Shown: positions 7,231 to 16,439 of the stretch, one piece after another
Numbering within the stretch: the stretch's first letter is position 1
How the letters are laid out: each line of letters begins with the position of its first letter
Source: Halomonas sp. M20
GTDB taxonomy: Bacteria; Pseudomonadota; Gammaproteobacteria; Pseudomonadales; Halomonadaceae
Length of the DNA stretch: 64,000 nt
Reading direction: 5' to 3'
NCBI RefSeq assembly: GCF_020622265.1
Contig: NZ_JACNMQ010000002.1
Location: 1-64,000, forward strand
Notes under the pieces: generated by a model
Database searches by the model: none
What the model was told of the DNA's origin: nothing
Seen by the model: only the letters and a program-made list of their open reading frames with translations
Made by a program: the position numbers and the translations under genes

Positions 7231-8517
7231 ATGGATCTGGAAAAATTCGACATGAAACCTTGGCGAATTGGGATAGCTATTCTTATTGTACTAGCTATCG
7301 TTGGTATCGTGGCCTTCGCGCTCACCTGGCGCTCAGAAATACCTGCAGTGGCCGAGGACGCTCAGCCCGACGTGGAGCGTACCCTGGCATCGAAAGGTTA
7401 CGCCTTAGCGCAGCTTGGCAACTGCGCAAGCTGCCATACCGCCAAAGACGGCAAGCCCTATGCCGGTGGTCTAGCCATGCCGACTCCCTTTGGCACGATC
7501 TATTCCACCAATATCACCTCGGATCGTGATACCGGTATTGGAACCTGGTCTGAAGAAGCCTTTGCACGCGCCATGCGTAAAGGCATCGATCGTGAAGGCG
7601 GACATCTCTACCCGGCGTTTCCTTACAATCATTTCACTAAAGCCAGTGACGATGATATCCACGCACTTTATACGTTTCTGCGCTCCGTTCCCGCGGTACG
7701 CAACGATGTCTCCTCGAACGACCTCACCTTTCCATTCAATATCCGGCCCTTGATTGCAGGGTGGAATTTTCTCTTTCTTGACACTGATCAGTTGGAACCG
7801 GTGTCCGACCAAAGCGAGCAGTGGAACCGCGGGCGCTATCTGGTTGAAGGACTGACGCACTGCGGAGCCTGCCATACGCCTCGCAACATCATGGGTGCCG
7901 AGAAGTCGTCGGAAAAATACCAGGGCGCAATGATTGACAACTGGTATGCCCCGCCGCTCAGCGGTGACGCTGCTCGTAATTGGCAAGCAGACCAGCTGGA
8001 CAACTATCTCGCCACCGGCTTCAACCAGGATCACGGTGCCGCGGCAGGCCCGATGGCTGAGACGGCAGTCAATCTGAGCCAGGCGCCACCCTCTGACGTG
8101 GAGGCCATTGCCGTCTATATTGCCAGCTTGAACGACGGCAAGGGGCAACGGTTAACGCCTATCGACAATCAGGATATCGACGTTTCCGCTTCAGCTCATG
8201 ATCTCTGGGTGGGGTCCTGCGCCAAGTGCCATGAAAGTACTGCAGAGGTCGGTCCCTCGAAAGCACTGCCGCTGTCGTTCAGCGGAGCGGTCCGGCAATC
8301 CAGCCCGGCGAACGCAGTACGCACTATCGTCAATGGCATAGATGCCTATCGCGACATGGGCGGCGCCTATATGCCTGGCTTCGCCGATATTCTGTCGAAC
8401 GACGAGGTAGCGGAACTCGCCCAATATATACGCCGCCGCTATTCCAACGAAGCGGAGTGGAGCGAGCTGGAGGATGTGATTTCAACGGCGCGTTCCAGCG
8501 CGAAGGGAAAGGAATAA
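7231..8517 (+). CDS. Membrane-anchored triheme cytochrome c
   Basis: A 428-residue periplasmic cytochrome c with an N-terminal membrane anchor (hydrophobic IGIAILIVLAIVGIVAFAL, ~13-31) and three CXXCH heme sites: CASCH at 65-69, CGACH at 211-215 and CAKCH at 330-334. This is the three-domain layout of cytochrome subunits of membrane-bound alcohol, aldehyde and sorbitol dehydrogenases, which pass electrons to ubiquinone or an oxidase. It lies 4 bases before the 2Fe-2S subunit, so it is the likely electron acceptor of that molybdenum enzyme. Start ATG 7231 was kept; an internal ATG at codon 8 is also possible. Confidence 0.87.
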   Translation: MDLEKFDMKPWRIGIAILIVLAIVGIVAFALTWRSEIPAVAEDAQPDVERTLASKGYALAQLGNCASCHTAKDGKPYAGGLAMPTPFGTIYSTNITSDRDTGIGTWSEEAFARAMRKGIDREGGHLYPAFPYNHFTKASDDDIHALYTFLRSVPAVRNDVSSNDLTFPFNIRPLIAGWNFLFLDTDQLEPVSDQSEQWNRGRYLVEGLTHCGACHTPRNIMGAEKSSEKYQGAMIDNWYAPPLSGDAARNWQADQLDNYLATGFNQDHGAAAGPMAETAVNLSQAPPSDVEAIAVYIASLNDGKGQRLTPIDNQDIDVSASAHDLWVGSCAKCHESTAEVGPSKALPLSFSGAVRQSSPANAVRTIVNGIDAYRDMGGAYMPGFADILSNDEVAELAQYIRRRYSNEAEWSELEDVISTARSSAKGKE

Positions 8518-8521
8518 AAGG

Positions 8522-8977
8522 ATGAGCGTCAAGATCGAGGTCAACGGAACCGTCCACGATATCGACGGTGACCCCTCAATGCCGCTGCTGTATGCGTTGC
8601 GCGACAAGATCGGTTTACGTGGTGCCAAATTCGGCTGCGGTCTGGGTCAGTGCGGCGCCTGCACGGTGCTTGTGGACGGTCGTGCGGTGTTTTCCTGCAT
8701 TACACCGATTACCGCGCTCGAGGGCCGCTCGGTCATTACCACCGAAGGATTACTGGAAGACGGCAAGCCCAACAGGGTGCAGCAGGCCTTCATCGATGAA
8801 CAGGCGGCCCAGTGCGGTTATTGCATCGCCGGCATGGTAATGCGCGCGCAGCATCTGCTGAATGAAAATCCCGACCCCACGGATGACGAAATACTTGCCG
8901 GAATGCAGGCGAATCTTTGCCGATGCGGTACTCACGCAGCGATCATCCGCGCCGTCAAACTTGCCGCCAGGGCCTAA
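8522..8977 (+). CDS. 2Fe-2S subunit of a xanthine-dehydrogenase-family oxidoreductase (IorA-like)
   Basis: A 151-residue small subunit carrying both 2Fe-2S clusters of the molybdenum hydroxylase family. Cysteines at 39, 44, 47 and 59 (FGCGLGQCGAC...FSC) form the plant-type ferredoxin cluster; those at 98, 101, 133 and 135 (QCGYC...LCRC) form the second cluster. It matches the isoquinoline 1-oxidoreductase/aldehyde dehydrogenase alpha-subunit type. It passes electrons from the molybdenum cofactor of the next gene product, 14 bases downstream, to the cytochrome encoded just before. No FAD subunit is present, as is usual when a cytochrome is the acceptor. Confidence 0.9.
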   Translation: MSVKIEVNGTVHDIDGDPSMPLLYALRDKIGLRGAKFGCGLGQCGACTVLVDGRAVFSCITPITALEGRSVITTEGLLEDGKPNRVQQAFIDEQAAQCGYCIAGMVMRAQHLLNENPDPTDDEILAGMQANLCRCGTHAAIIRAVKLAARA

Positions 8978-8991
8978 AGGGGAACGCTTTC

Positions 8992-11229
8992 ATGGAAAAT
9001 TCACCCAAGCTCTCGCGGCGCGCGTTCTTGAAGGGCACCGGAGGGCTGATCGTTACCTTTTCGATACTGGGCAAGGTGGTATCCGCCCAGGAAGCCGGGC
9101 GCGATATAAAGACGCGCACCCTGAAATCCGTCGAGGACGGTGTCGTCGATTCGTATCTTGCCATCGACAAGGACGGCATGGTCACCGTCTTTAGCGGCAA
9201 GATCGATTTCGGCACCGGTGTGCGCACGGGGCTGGCCCAGATTGCCGCGGAAGAGCTTTATGTGCCCCTGGAAAATGTCACCGTCACCGAGGGTGACACG
9301 TCACTCACCCCCGATCAGGGGCCGACCTACGGCTCTCTTTCCATTCAGGAGGCGGGGCTGAACCTGCGCCTTGCCGCAGCGACGGCCAGGGAGGCGCTGC
9401 TTTCTGCGGCGGCGGAGCGTATGAATGCCGCGAAGGAGAAGCTGACAATCAGCGGCGGCGTCATCAAGGCTCAAGGCGAAAGCCTGGGATATGGCGAACT
9501 GGTCAGCGAGAAGCGCCTCTCGCTTGATGTAAACAAGGACGTCAGGCTGAAAGATCCTGCGGATTACACCATCGTCGGCCAGTCCATCACCCGTCGCGGC
9601 CTACCTGGCAAGATCACCGGTGATTTCGTCTACATGCAGGATCTGCGCGTGCCCAACATGGCGTATGGTGTGGTCGTTCGCCCACCGGCCATCGAGGCAA
9701 CGCTGGAGGAAGTCGACGAAGACTCGATTGCGCATCTGACGGACGTGGTCAAGATCATCCGCAAGGGCAATTTCCTCGGCATCGTTACCGAAAGCGAATG
9801 GTCTGCCGTGCGCGCCGGCCGCGAGATAAAGGCGACCTGGTCCACCACCGAGTCGCTGCCGGAACAGAGCAGGTTGTGGGAACACGTGCGCAATACCAAC
9901 ATCGTCAAGGACGATGTGACCAGCGATATCGGCAATGTCGATAGCGCTCTCGAAAACCCCGACCGTACCCTCAAGGCGACCTACGACTTCGCGCTGCATA
10001 CCCACGGCTCCATCGGTCCTTCCTGTTCCATTGCCGATTTCAGCGGTGGCAAGCTGGTCAACTGGTCGTCCTCCCAGGCAACTCACCGGCTGCGACGCGA
10101 ACTGGCCGAGATGTTCTCGCTTGCCGAGGAGGATGTACGCTGCATCTATCTCGAGGGTGCCGGCTGCTACGGGCGCAATGGCCACGAAGATGCCGCGGCG
10201 GATGCCTCGCTTTTATCCCGCGAGGTCAGGCGGCCGGTGCGGGTTCAGTGGATGCGCCACGATGAACACGGCTGGGACCCCAAGGGCCCGCCGACACTGA
10301 TCGATCTGCAGGCCGGTATCGACGACCAGAACCAGGTAAGCGCGTGGAAGTCCACGTTCTTCATCCCTCAAGGCGCCGGCGGGCGCGTCGGACTGTTGCC
10401 AGCGAGCCTGTCGGGTTTACCGACCACGGCAGAATTGAACCCTGGCGGCATCACCAACGATTCCGCCATCCCCTATCAATTTCCCAATGTTCGAACCCTC
10501 TGCCACCGGCTCGAGACCACGCCGCTGCGCCCGTCCTGGATTCGTTCGCCGGGACGCATGCAGAATACCTTTGCCAACGAGGCGTTCCTGGATGAGATCG
10601 CCGCCGAGCTTGGAGTCGATCCCATCGAGTACCGCCGTCAGCGGCTCGAGGCATCAGACAGCCGTGGACACGAAGTGCTGGATCGCCTGGAGATACTGGC
10701 GAAATGGGAAAACCGTCCCTCGCCCAAGCAGGATTCCGGCGACAGAATGCTTGTCGGGCGCGGCGTCGCCTATGTGAAGTATGAGCTGAAGCGCACCTAC
10801 GTCGGCGCGGTGGCCGAGGTCGAGGTGGATCGCTATTCCGGCAAGATCCACGTCAAACGCTTCTTCGTGACCCATGACTGTGGGCAGATCATCAATCCGG
10901 CCTCCGTGCGCGCCCAGATCGAAGGCAACATCATTCAGACCACCAGCCGCACGCTCATGGAAGAGGTGACCTTCGATCGCGAGATGGTCACGAGTCTTGA
11001 CTGGGCCACCTACCCGATCCTGCGATTTAAGGACGTTCCCGAGGTGGTCATCGAGTTGATCGGCCGCCCAGAGGAGGTTCCCTGGGGCGTTGGCGAACCC
11101 GCGGCGGCTATTGTTTCGGCCTGCATTTCCAATGCGGTATTCGACGCTACGGGAACAAGGCTGCGTTCTGTGCCTTTCAAACCTGAAAAGGTACGCAGAG
11201 CATTAAAACGAAAATACGAATATAAATGA
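8992..11229 (+). CDS. Tat-exported molybdopterin-binding oxidoreductase subunit (IorB-like)
   Basis: The 745-residue catalytic subunit of a xanthine-dehydrogenase-family enzyme, of the single-chain periplasmic type seen in isoquinoline 1-oxidoreductase and related aldehyde dehydrogenases. The N terminus has a twin-arginine signal (LSRRAFLKG at 8-16, then a hydrophobic stretch ending VSAQE). Family segments include IDFGTGVRTGLAQIAAEEL, HGSIGPSCSIADF, SPGRMQNTFANEAFLDE, and the C-terminal GVGEPAAAIVSACISNA, which holds the catalytic glutamate (GEP). The ATG at 8992 opens the Tat signal. The substrate cannot be told from sequence. No XdhC-type maturation gene or outer regulator of the same strand lies nearby. 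Confidence 0.88.
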   Translation: MENSPKLSRRAFLKGTGGLIVTFSILGKVVSAQEAGRDIKTRTLKSVEDGVVDSYLAIDKDGMVTVFSGKIDFGTGVRTGLAQIAAEELYVPLENVTVTEGDTSLTPDQGPTYGSLSIQEAGLNLRLAAATAREALLSAAAERMNAAKEKLTISGGVIKAQGESLGYGELVSEKRLSLDVNKDVRLKDPADYTIVGQSITRRGLPGKITGDFVYMQDLRVPNMAYGVVVRPPAIEATLEEVDEDSIAHLTDVVKIIRKGNFLGIVTESEWSAVRAGREIKATWSTTESLPEQSRLWEHVRNTNIVKDDVTSDIGNVDSALENPDRTLKATYDFALHTHGSIGPSCSIADFSGGKLVNWSSSQATHRLRRELAEMFSLAEEDVRCIYLEGAGCYGRNGHEDAAADASLLSREVRRPVRVQWMRHDEHGWDPKGPPTLIDLQAGIDDQNQVSAWKSTFFIPQGAGGRVGLLPASLSGLPTTAELNPGGITNDSAIPYQFPNVRTLCHRLETTPLRPSWIRSPGRMQNTFANEAFLDEIAAELGVDPIEYRRQRLEASDSRGHEVLDRLEILAKWENRPSPKQDSGDRMLVGRGVAYVKYELKRTYVGAVAEVEVDRYSGKIHVKRFFVTHDCGQIINPASVRAQIEGNIIQTTSRTLMEEVTFDREMVTSLDWATYPILRFKDVPEVVIELIGRPEEVPWGVGEPAAAIVSACISNAVFDATGTRLRSVPFKPEKVRRALKRKYEYK

Positions 11230-11313
11230 TTCCTGGTTGGCGTTGAATTTCGAGCCGACAGTTACTAAAAACATCACGAGGAGAGATGGTATCTAGTCAA
11301 TCGCTGAGCACGT

Positions 11314-12267
11314 CTACACTGCCTGTAAACGATGGCTCAAGGTTTGGTACTGCGCTTTTAAACCTTCAAACAGGGTTTGACGCAGCCAGCCATGGCCCGC
11401 GTCCTCATGGAAACGCTCGTGCCATATCAGCCAATAGGAAAAAGGCGCCACTTCAAGCGGCAGCCGCCGTAATGCCAGCGGCCAATGATCGAGTATGCTG
11501 GCGGCCAGACAACCGGGCACAGACAACAACAGGTCACTGTGCTGTGTCGCCGAGAAGCTCGCCAGAAAATGCGGCTGGCGCAGACTCACACGACGCTTCA
11601 ATCCATGCTTGGCTAAGGCCAGATCCACCGCCCCCCTATCGTCACCGCCCATGCTGATCAACTGATGATCCGCCTCCAGGAAGGCGTCCAGCGTAAACTC
11701 TTCTTCGGACTTATTTGCCAGCGGATGGTTTTCGCGCATCACGCAAACGAAGTGATCGCTACCGATCTCGCGACCGTGCACACTGGCCGGCACCCGATCG
11801 CCGGGTACGCAAAGCGCCAACTCGGGACCGCCTTCGTCGAGCTTCTGCTCGATGCTGCCGCTGTAGCCTTGAATGTCCAGGCGCAGATTTGGCGCCTGGT
11901 GCTTGAGGGTTTGCCACTGCGGCACGAGAAAGGCATGCATGCCGTAGTCGGAAGTCGCCAGTTGAAATCGCCGCGTAGTGCTTGCCGGATCGAATTCAGG
12001 TGGTGCCAGCAGTGCACCCAATTCTTCCAATAACCGCGCCAGTGGCGGGCCCAACGCTTCAGCCCGCGCCGTGGGGCGTAACCCGCGGTGGGTTCGCACG
12101 AATAAAGGGTCGTCCAAGGAGTGACGCAGTCGAGACAAGGTGCGCGACACCGCGGGCTGACTGAGATTGAGTCGCTCTGCGGCCCGAGTAACGCTTCGGG
12201 AGTCCAATAGCGCATGCAGGGTAACCAAGGCGTTTAGGTCATGATGGGCCAAATCGGCAAGGTGCAT
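11314..12267 (-). CDS. LysR-family transcriptional regulator
   Basis: A 317-residue LysR regulator with an N-terminal winged helix-turn-helix (ALLDSRSVTRAAERLNLSQP then AVSRTLSRLR) and a NodD/LinR-like effector domain (FQLATSDYGMHAFLVP, ELALCVPGDRV). It is transcribed away from the quinone-oxidoreductase-like gene across 161 bases, the classic LysR arrangement, and is convergent with the molybdopterin subunit gene. It could control either neighbour; the divergent one is the more usual target. The inducer is unknown. Confidence 0.88.
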   Translation of the reverse strand: MHLADLAHHDLNALVTLHALLDSRSVTRAAERLNLSQPAVSRTLSRLRHSLDDPLFVRTHRGLRPTARAEALGPPLARLLEELGALLAPPEFDPASTTRRFQLATSDYGMHAFLVPQWQTLKHQAPNLRLDIQGYSGSIEQKLDEGGPELALCVPGDRVPASVHGREIGSDHFVCVMRENHPLANKSEEEFTLDAFLEADHQLISMGGDDRGAVDLALAKHGLKRRVSLRQPHFLASFSATQHSDLLLSVPGCLAASILDHWPLALRRLPLEVAPFSYWLIWHERFHEDAGHGWLRQTLFEGLKAQYQTLSHRLQAV

Positions 12268-12428
12268 ACAATTATCGCCATGGTGACAGTTGACTGTATT
12301 TCAATGGCACTGTTATCAGCATAATGCATATCGCTTTTAAGCAACTTGCATTGGCGTGATATTACCGAACTGGCTACTCTGTTGCCATTGTTTTAAGGCG
12401 ATGAATTTCTGGCACACAGGAGTGAGCT
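12268..12428. promoter_or_regulatory. Divergent promoter region between lysR and the MDR reductase
   Basis: This 161-base region separates two divergently transcribed genes and is AT-richer than they are. It contains several T-N11-A arrangements, the loose LysR recognition pattern (for example around 12275-12320), but such matches are frequent by chance. A role as a LysR-controlled promoter is inferred from the arrangement alone. Confidence 0.35.
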
Positions 12429-13427
12429 ATGCAAAGCCGTTATTTTACTATTCACGATCATCCACAAGGTATGCCGAAACGCGACCTGTTCAAACTCGAG
12501 GAACGCGAACTCCCCGAGCTACAGGATGGCGAAGTACGTATTCGCAACAGCTGGCTTTCCGTTGACCCCTATATGCGTGGCCGCATGGATGGCGTGACCA
12601 CGTACATCGACCCTTTCGAGCTGGGCAAGCCCTTGGAAGGCGCCGCCGTGGGCGAGGTCATCGAGTCGCGGAACTCCCGTTTCAAGGAAGGCGACAAGGT
12701 GCGTCACATGGGTGGCTGGCGCGATGTTGCGCAACTGCCCGGTGATCAGGTCGAAGCATTGCCTGAGTTCGATGTACCGGAACAAGCCTATCTCGGTGTG
12801 CTCGGCATGCCGGGTACCACCGCTTGGGTGGGGCTCAACATCATCGCCGAGATGAAGGATGGCGACAACGTACTGGTCAGCGCTGCCAGCGGTGCCGTGG
12901 GCTCTCTCGCCGTACAGCTGGCCAAGGCCAAGGGCGGCACCGTGGTAGGTATCGCCGGCGATCAAAAGAAACTCGACTGGCTCGAATCCCAGGGCATCAA
13001 GGCAGTGAGCTACAAGGGCAAGGGCGCCAAGCAGCTCAGTGAAGATCTCAAGGCCGCCTGCCCGGAAGGCTTCGACGTCTACTTCGAGAACGTCGGCGGC
13101 GACTGTCTGGAAGCGGCGCTCAACAATCTGCGCGTCGGCGCGCGTATTGCCGTGTGCGGCATGATCTCGCGCTACAACGATCAGACTCCCAGCGCCGGCC
13201 CTGGAAACCTAGCGATGATCCTGATTCGCCGCGCACGTATGCAGGGCTTCATCGTCTTCGATCACTGGGAACACCACGGCGACTTCCTGAAGGAATTCGC
13301 CTCCCGGGTGGCCAGCGGCGAGATCGACTATCAGGAAACCGTCGAAGAAGGCCTGGAACAGACGCCGGATGCCTTCCTTAAGCTCTTTGAAGGCGGCAAT
13401 CAGGGCAAGATGCTGGTCAAGCTGTAA
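12429..13427 (+). CDS. NADP-dependent MDR oxidoreductase, CurA/YncB type
   Basis: A 332-residue zinc-free medium-chain dehydrogenase/reductase related to E. coli CurA (YncB) and plant alkenal/leukotriene B4 reductases, which reduce activated C=C bonds with NADPH. Visible are SVDPYMRGRM (substrate-side loop), GMPGTTAWVGL, the nucleotide-binding VSAASGAVGSLAVQLAK (AxxGxxG) and YFENVGGDCLEAALNNL. RBS-like AGGAG occurs just before the ATG. The next gene encodes an Old Yellow Enzyme alkene reductase, so the pair suggests detoxification of electrophilic enals or enones. Confidence 0.87.
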   Translation: MQSRYFTIHDHPQGMPKRDLFKLEERELPELQDGEVRIRNSWLSVDPYMRGRMDGVTTYIDPFELGKPLEGAAVGEVIESRNSRFKEGDKVRHMGGWRDVAQLPGDQVEALPEFDVPEQAYLGVLGMPGTTAWVGLNIIAEMKDGDNVLVSAASGAVGSLAVQLAKAKGGTVVGIAGDQKKLDWLESQGIKAVSYKGKGAKQLSEDLKAACPEGFDVYFENVGGDCLEAALNNLRVGARIAVCGMISRYNDQTPSAGPGNLAMILIRRARMQGFIVFDHWEHHGDFLKEFASRVASGEIDYQETVEEGLEQTPDAFLKLFEGGNQGKMLVKL

Positions 13428-13715
13428 GAGTTCATTACCAATCCCCAGCGAGAACGGGCACCGGAGTCAAGTCGCAGCGAGGGTCTTTTGCCATGGCCGG
13501 AAAAAGCTCCATGCGATTCCGGCATTTCCGCCATCCATGGCGGTCAGAAAGCAAAAGTAGCGCCCACGGATGGGTTTACAGCGCCCTCGCGAAGACTTGT
13601 CTACGGAAAAGCCCGGTCAAGGTTCTAAACGAAACGCCCAGACTTTTCACTGCTCATCGAGGACCCGCCCGGGCTACGGGCAGGTTCAGCACCCTATTCA
13701 TCAAGGACGGCCTTC

Positions 13716-14837
13716 ATGGCACATGAAACCTTATTGACGCCGGTTCGTTTCGGCAATCTCACCCTCCCTAACCGCGTACTGATGGCCCCGCTGACTCGGG
13801 CCCGCACCCCGGATAGCGTTCCCGGCGAACTCCAGCAAGCCTATTACGGACAGCGCGCCGGTGCCGGCCTGGTCATCAGCGAGGCTACCAACATCTCCCC
13901 CACCGCCCGGGGCTACGTCTACACCCCCGGCATCTGGACCGATGAACAGGAAGCCGGCTGGAAGCGCGTGGTGGATGCCGTTCACGCCAAAGGGGGTCGC
14001 ATGGCGCTACAGCTTTGGCATGTGGGCCGGGTATCCCACGAGATGGTGCAACCCGACGGCCAGGCACCGGTAGCACCTAGCGCGTTAAAAGGCGAAGGAG
14101 CCCAGTGCTTCGTCGAATTCGAGGACGGCAGCTCAGGCCGCCATGAAACAAGCACGCCCCGGGCGCTGGAAACCGACGAAATCGCAAGCGTCGTCGACGA
14201 CTACCGCCAAGCGGCAATTCGTGCCAAGCGTGCCGGCTTCGACATGATCGAAGTGCACGCCGCCAACGCCTACTTGCTCAACCAGTTTCTGGCGACCGGC
14301 AGCAACCAGCGCACCGATCAGTACGGTGGATCCCTGGAAAATCGCGCTCGCTTTCCGCTGGAGGCGCTCGATGCGGTGGCGGAAGTGTTCGGCCCGGAAC
14401 GTACCGGCATTCGCATGTCGCCGTTCATCGAGATTTTCGGCCTGACCGACGAGGAGCCGGAAGACATGGCCTTCTATATGGCGGAACAGCTCTCCAAGCG
14501 CGGTATCGCCTATCTGCATATCAACGAGCCGGACTGGGCCGGGGGCGACATCAAGCTGACGGATGACTTTCGTCGCGCCCTGCGTGAGCGCTTCAAGGGC
14601 GGCCTGATCTTCTGCGGCCACTACGATGCACAGCGCGCCGAGCGCATCATCGGTGACGGTATCGCCGACGCCGTGGCCATCGGCCGTTCCTACATTGCCA
14701 ACCCGGATCTCGTCGAGCGCTTCCGCCAGGGCGCTTCGCTCAACGAGCCCAATCCGGATACCTTCTACGGCGGCAAGGAAGAGGGCTATACGGACTATCC
14801 TTTCATGGATAATGGCTATGATCGAATCTCATCCTGA
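13716..14837 (+). CDS. nemA: Old Yellow Enzyme-type alkene reductase (N-ethylmaleimide reductase)
   Basis: A 373-residue FMN-dependent flavoprotein of the NemA/OYE family, which reduces alpha,beta-unsaturated compounds, maleimides and nitro-compounds with NADPH. Family marks are LTPVRFGNLTLPNRVLMAPL at the N terminus, ALQLWHVGRVSH, the active-site HAANAYLLNQFL (H-x-x-N type), GSLENRARFPLEALDAV, and IADAVAIGRSYIANPDLVER near the end. The 288 bases before it contain no gene but include a small GC-rich hairpin near 13663-13681. A strong terminator follows. Confidence 0.9.
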   Translation: MAHETLLTPVRFGNLTLPNRVLMAPLTRARTPDSVPGELQQAYYGQRAGAGLVISEATNISPTARGYVYTPGIWTDEQEAGWKRVVDAVHAKGGRMALQLWHVGRVSHEMVQPDGQAPVAPSALKGEGAQCFVEFEDGSSGRHETSTPRALETDEIASVVDDYRQAAIRAKRAGFDMIEVHAANAYLLNQFLATGSNQRTDQYGGSLENRARFPLEALDAVAEVFGPERTGIRMSPFIEIFGLTDEEPEDMAFYMAEQLSKRGIAYLHINEPDWAGGDIKLTDDFRRALRERFKGGLIFCGHYDAQRAERIIGDGIADAVAIGRSYIANPDLVERFRQGASLNEPNPDTFYGGKEEGYTDYPFMDNGYDRISS

Positions 14838-14859
14838 TTTAGCCAGCCCTCATTAAGAC

Positions 14860-14896
14860 AAAACGCCGGTGGAGCCTATGGCCCCACCGGCGTTTT
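14860..14896 (+). terminator. Rho-independent terminator after nemA
   Basis: A long inverted repeat, AAAACGCCGGTGG...CCACCGGCGTTTT, extended inward by AGCC/GGCC with one mismatch and closed by a TAT loop, begins 22 bases after the nemA stop. The arms end in T's on either strand, so it can act in both directions. Confidence 0.85.
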
Positions 14897-15121
14897 AGTT
14901 GTCACCGGAAAATCTCACCTCTAAAGCCGTATTACTTTAGACTGTCTTATAGAGTTAATTATACAAAAACTAGATATTTAATATTTTAATCTTATTAAAC
15001 TAATTCAAGGGGAAAGAAATAAGCCAGTTATTTTGGTTAGCGCCGTGGAGTATTTCCATGACGAAAAAAATTCGAGTCGCCATTAAAATAAAGTTACATA
15101 TTAAAACACAACGAGACTCGC

Positions 15122-15358
15122 ATGGAACCTACTTCATCTTCTTCAAATGCATCCTTTAACGATTTCATGCTCTCTTTAAAAGAGACCAGGAACGATCCCA
15201 TTTATCGCCTGCGTGAAGCTAACAGGAAACTCAGGGAGGCAACTCTCAAGATGAAAATTGCAAACTCCCGAGTACAATACAGCTTGCTCGATTTGAAATT
15301 CGAACTTCTACAGATTCAACAGCGTAAGGAAGAACTGGAATCCAAGCTCGAAAAATAA
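15122..15358 (+). CDS. Small coiled-coil protein, unknown
   Basis: A 78-residue protein with a serine-rich start and a long, charged amphipathic helix (from about residue 20 to the end) dense in L, K, R and E, probably a coiled coil. No signal peptide or membrane segment. No family is recognised. It lies alone in an AT-rich stretch and its codons are AT-richer than those of flanking genes, suggesting recent acquisition or weak constraint. A short hairpin lies 28 bases after it. Confidence 0.5.
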   Translation: MEPTSSSSNASFNDFMLSLKETRNDPIYRLREANRKLREATLKMKIANSRVQYSLLDLKFELLQIQQRKEELESKLEK

Positions 15359-15386
15359 AGAAGCCATCACCTTAGCCCCACCCCCA

Positions 15387-15404
15387 AGCCTCCCCAGGGA
15401 GGCT
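15387..15404 (+). terminator. Hairpin after the small coiled-coil gene
   Basis: AGCCTCCC and GGGAGGCT form an 8-bp perfect stem with only two bases between them. The following bases are C-rich with no T run, so termination is uncertain. Confidence 0.4.
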
Positions 15405-15480
15405 CCTCCAGACATGGCTCTGCCTGCAAGATAGCGGATACACGCGTCTAGAAGGCCCATTCCAGCCATTTATCCAACGC

Positions 15481-15513
15481 AAAAAAAAGCACGTTAGCTA
15501 TCGGCTAACGTGC
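15481..15513 (-). terminator. Rho-independent terminator facing the minus strand
   Basis: GCACGTTAGC-TATCG-GCTAACGTGC is a perfect 10-bp stem. On the minus strand it is followed by eight T's, a textbook terminator. It lies about 100 bases downstream of the minus-strand 60-residue gene. Confidence 0.85.
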
Positions 15514-15616
15514 CAAAACGATCGAACACGGTTAAACAAACTAAACAACAAAAAACAGTAAATATATTTAATCGACAGTTAAAACGTCTGTACTCTAAAT
15601 AAAACAGCTATTTCAA

Positions 15617-15799
15617 TTAGCCCATCACCTGGCCACACATTTCTTGATTGGCTTTAAGTGCATCGAAATAACTTTGAAAACGGTGAATCTCGCGTACCTT
15701 ACCACCGGTAGTTTCCTGCAATACCCAATGATCGGGTTTTCTAAGTTTTTGACCATTGCCCGTAGTGGTAGGGGTAATCTTGAAACTGCGCTTAGCCAT
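15617..15799 (-). CDS. Small basic protein, unknown
   Basis: A 60-residue protein (MAKRSFKITPT...) with a basic N terminus and a C-terminal part rich in aromatic and charged residues (HWVLQETTGGKVREIHRF). No signal peptide. The pattern of an alpha/beta small domain vaguely recalls DUF2188-like proteins, but I cannot assign it. The ATG was preferred to an upstream GTG three codons earlier. A strong terminator downstream on the same strand supports it being transcribed. Confidence 0.5.
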   Translation of the reverse strand: MAKRSFKITPTTTGNGQKLRKPDHWVLQETTGGKVREIHRFQSYFDALKANQEMCGQVMG

Positions 15800-16439
15800 A
15801 TCGTTCACTCATGTCATCTGCGAAACACATCGCTATGATGAAACAAAAACGAACGAATGGAAATATTATTTTACTCAGTAACTGAATGTAACAAAGTACT
15901 AGATAACGCGTACTTCCTAGGCTATGGATCTACAATTGGAGCTGACATGGGAGGCTTCCAAAAAACGGTTACTTTTCTGATAGAAATATAAGCTTATGAT
16001 ATGAATTATTTTTTTGACAGACCCCATCCCAAGCCTCCGGAAGATACGATAGCATTTTTCTAGTACCTGTGCTTGTCAACTTGTACGATATCCCCTCTCA
16101 ATCGGCATCTCGATCCGGTTGCCTCTATTTTTTTAACGTCATTGCCCCATGCTTTACGTTTTTTTGTAACAAAAATATACGCCCTTGACCTGCATCTGGC
16201 CTCACTACCAATGGCCTCGAAGTGGCCTTCTCGTGCGGTTACGCTCCTTTTCGCGGACATGAGTATTGGGAAACGGCTGGCGTCGCTGTGTGGGCGCCTG
16301 CTACACACCTGCAAGCAAACTTAAAGTGCACGTCTGCTAGACCCATTGTCTCTGCAAACCTGCCCTAACCTGGTTCGTTATTGGTCAATCCTCGCAATGG
16401 TATCTATCCTGAGGGGGTGCATTCGAATAGGAGTACACA
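15800..16439. other. 640-base AT-rich intergenic stretch
   Basis: Nothing recognisable is encoded. Short overlapping frames of about 83 codons occur on both strands around 16060-16324, but they share no family features and have poor starts. The last ~100 bases presumably hold the promoter of the DUF488 gene. Confidence 0.4.

Noticed and set aside
16060-16324. Overlapping ~83-codon frames on both strands in the 16 kb AT-rich gap
   Set aside because: Neither has a ribosome-binding site or family resemblance, and both occupy the same bases.
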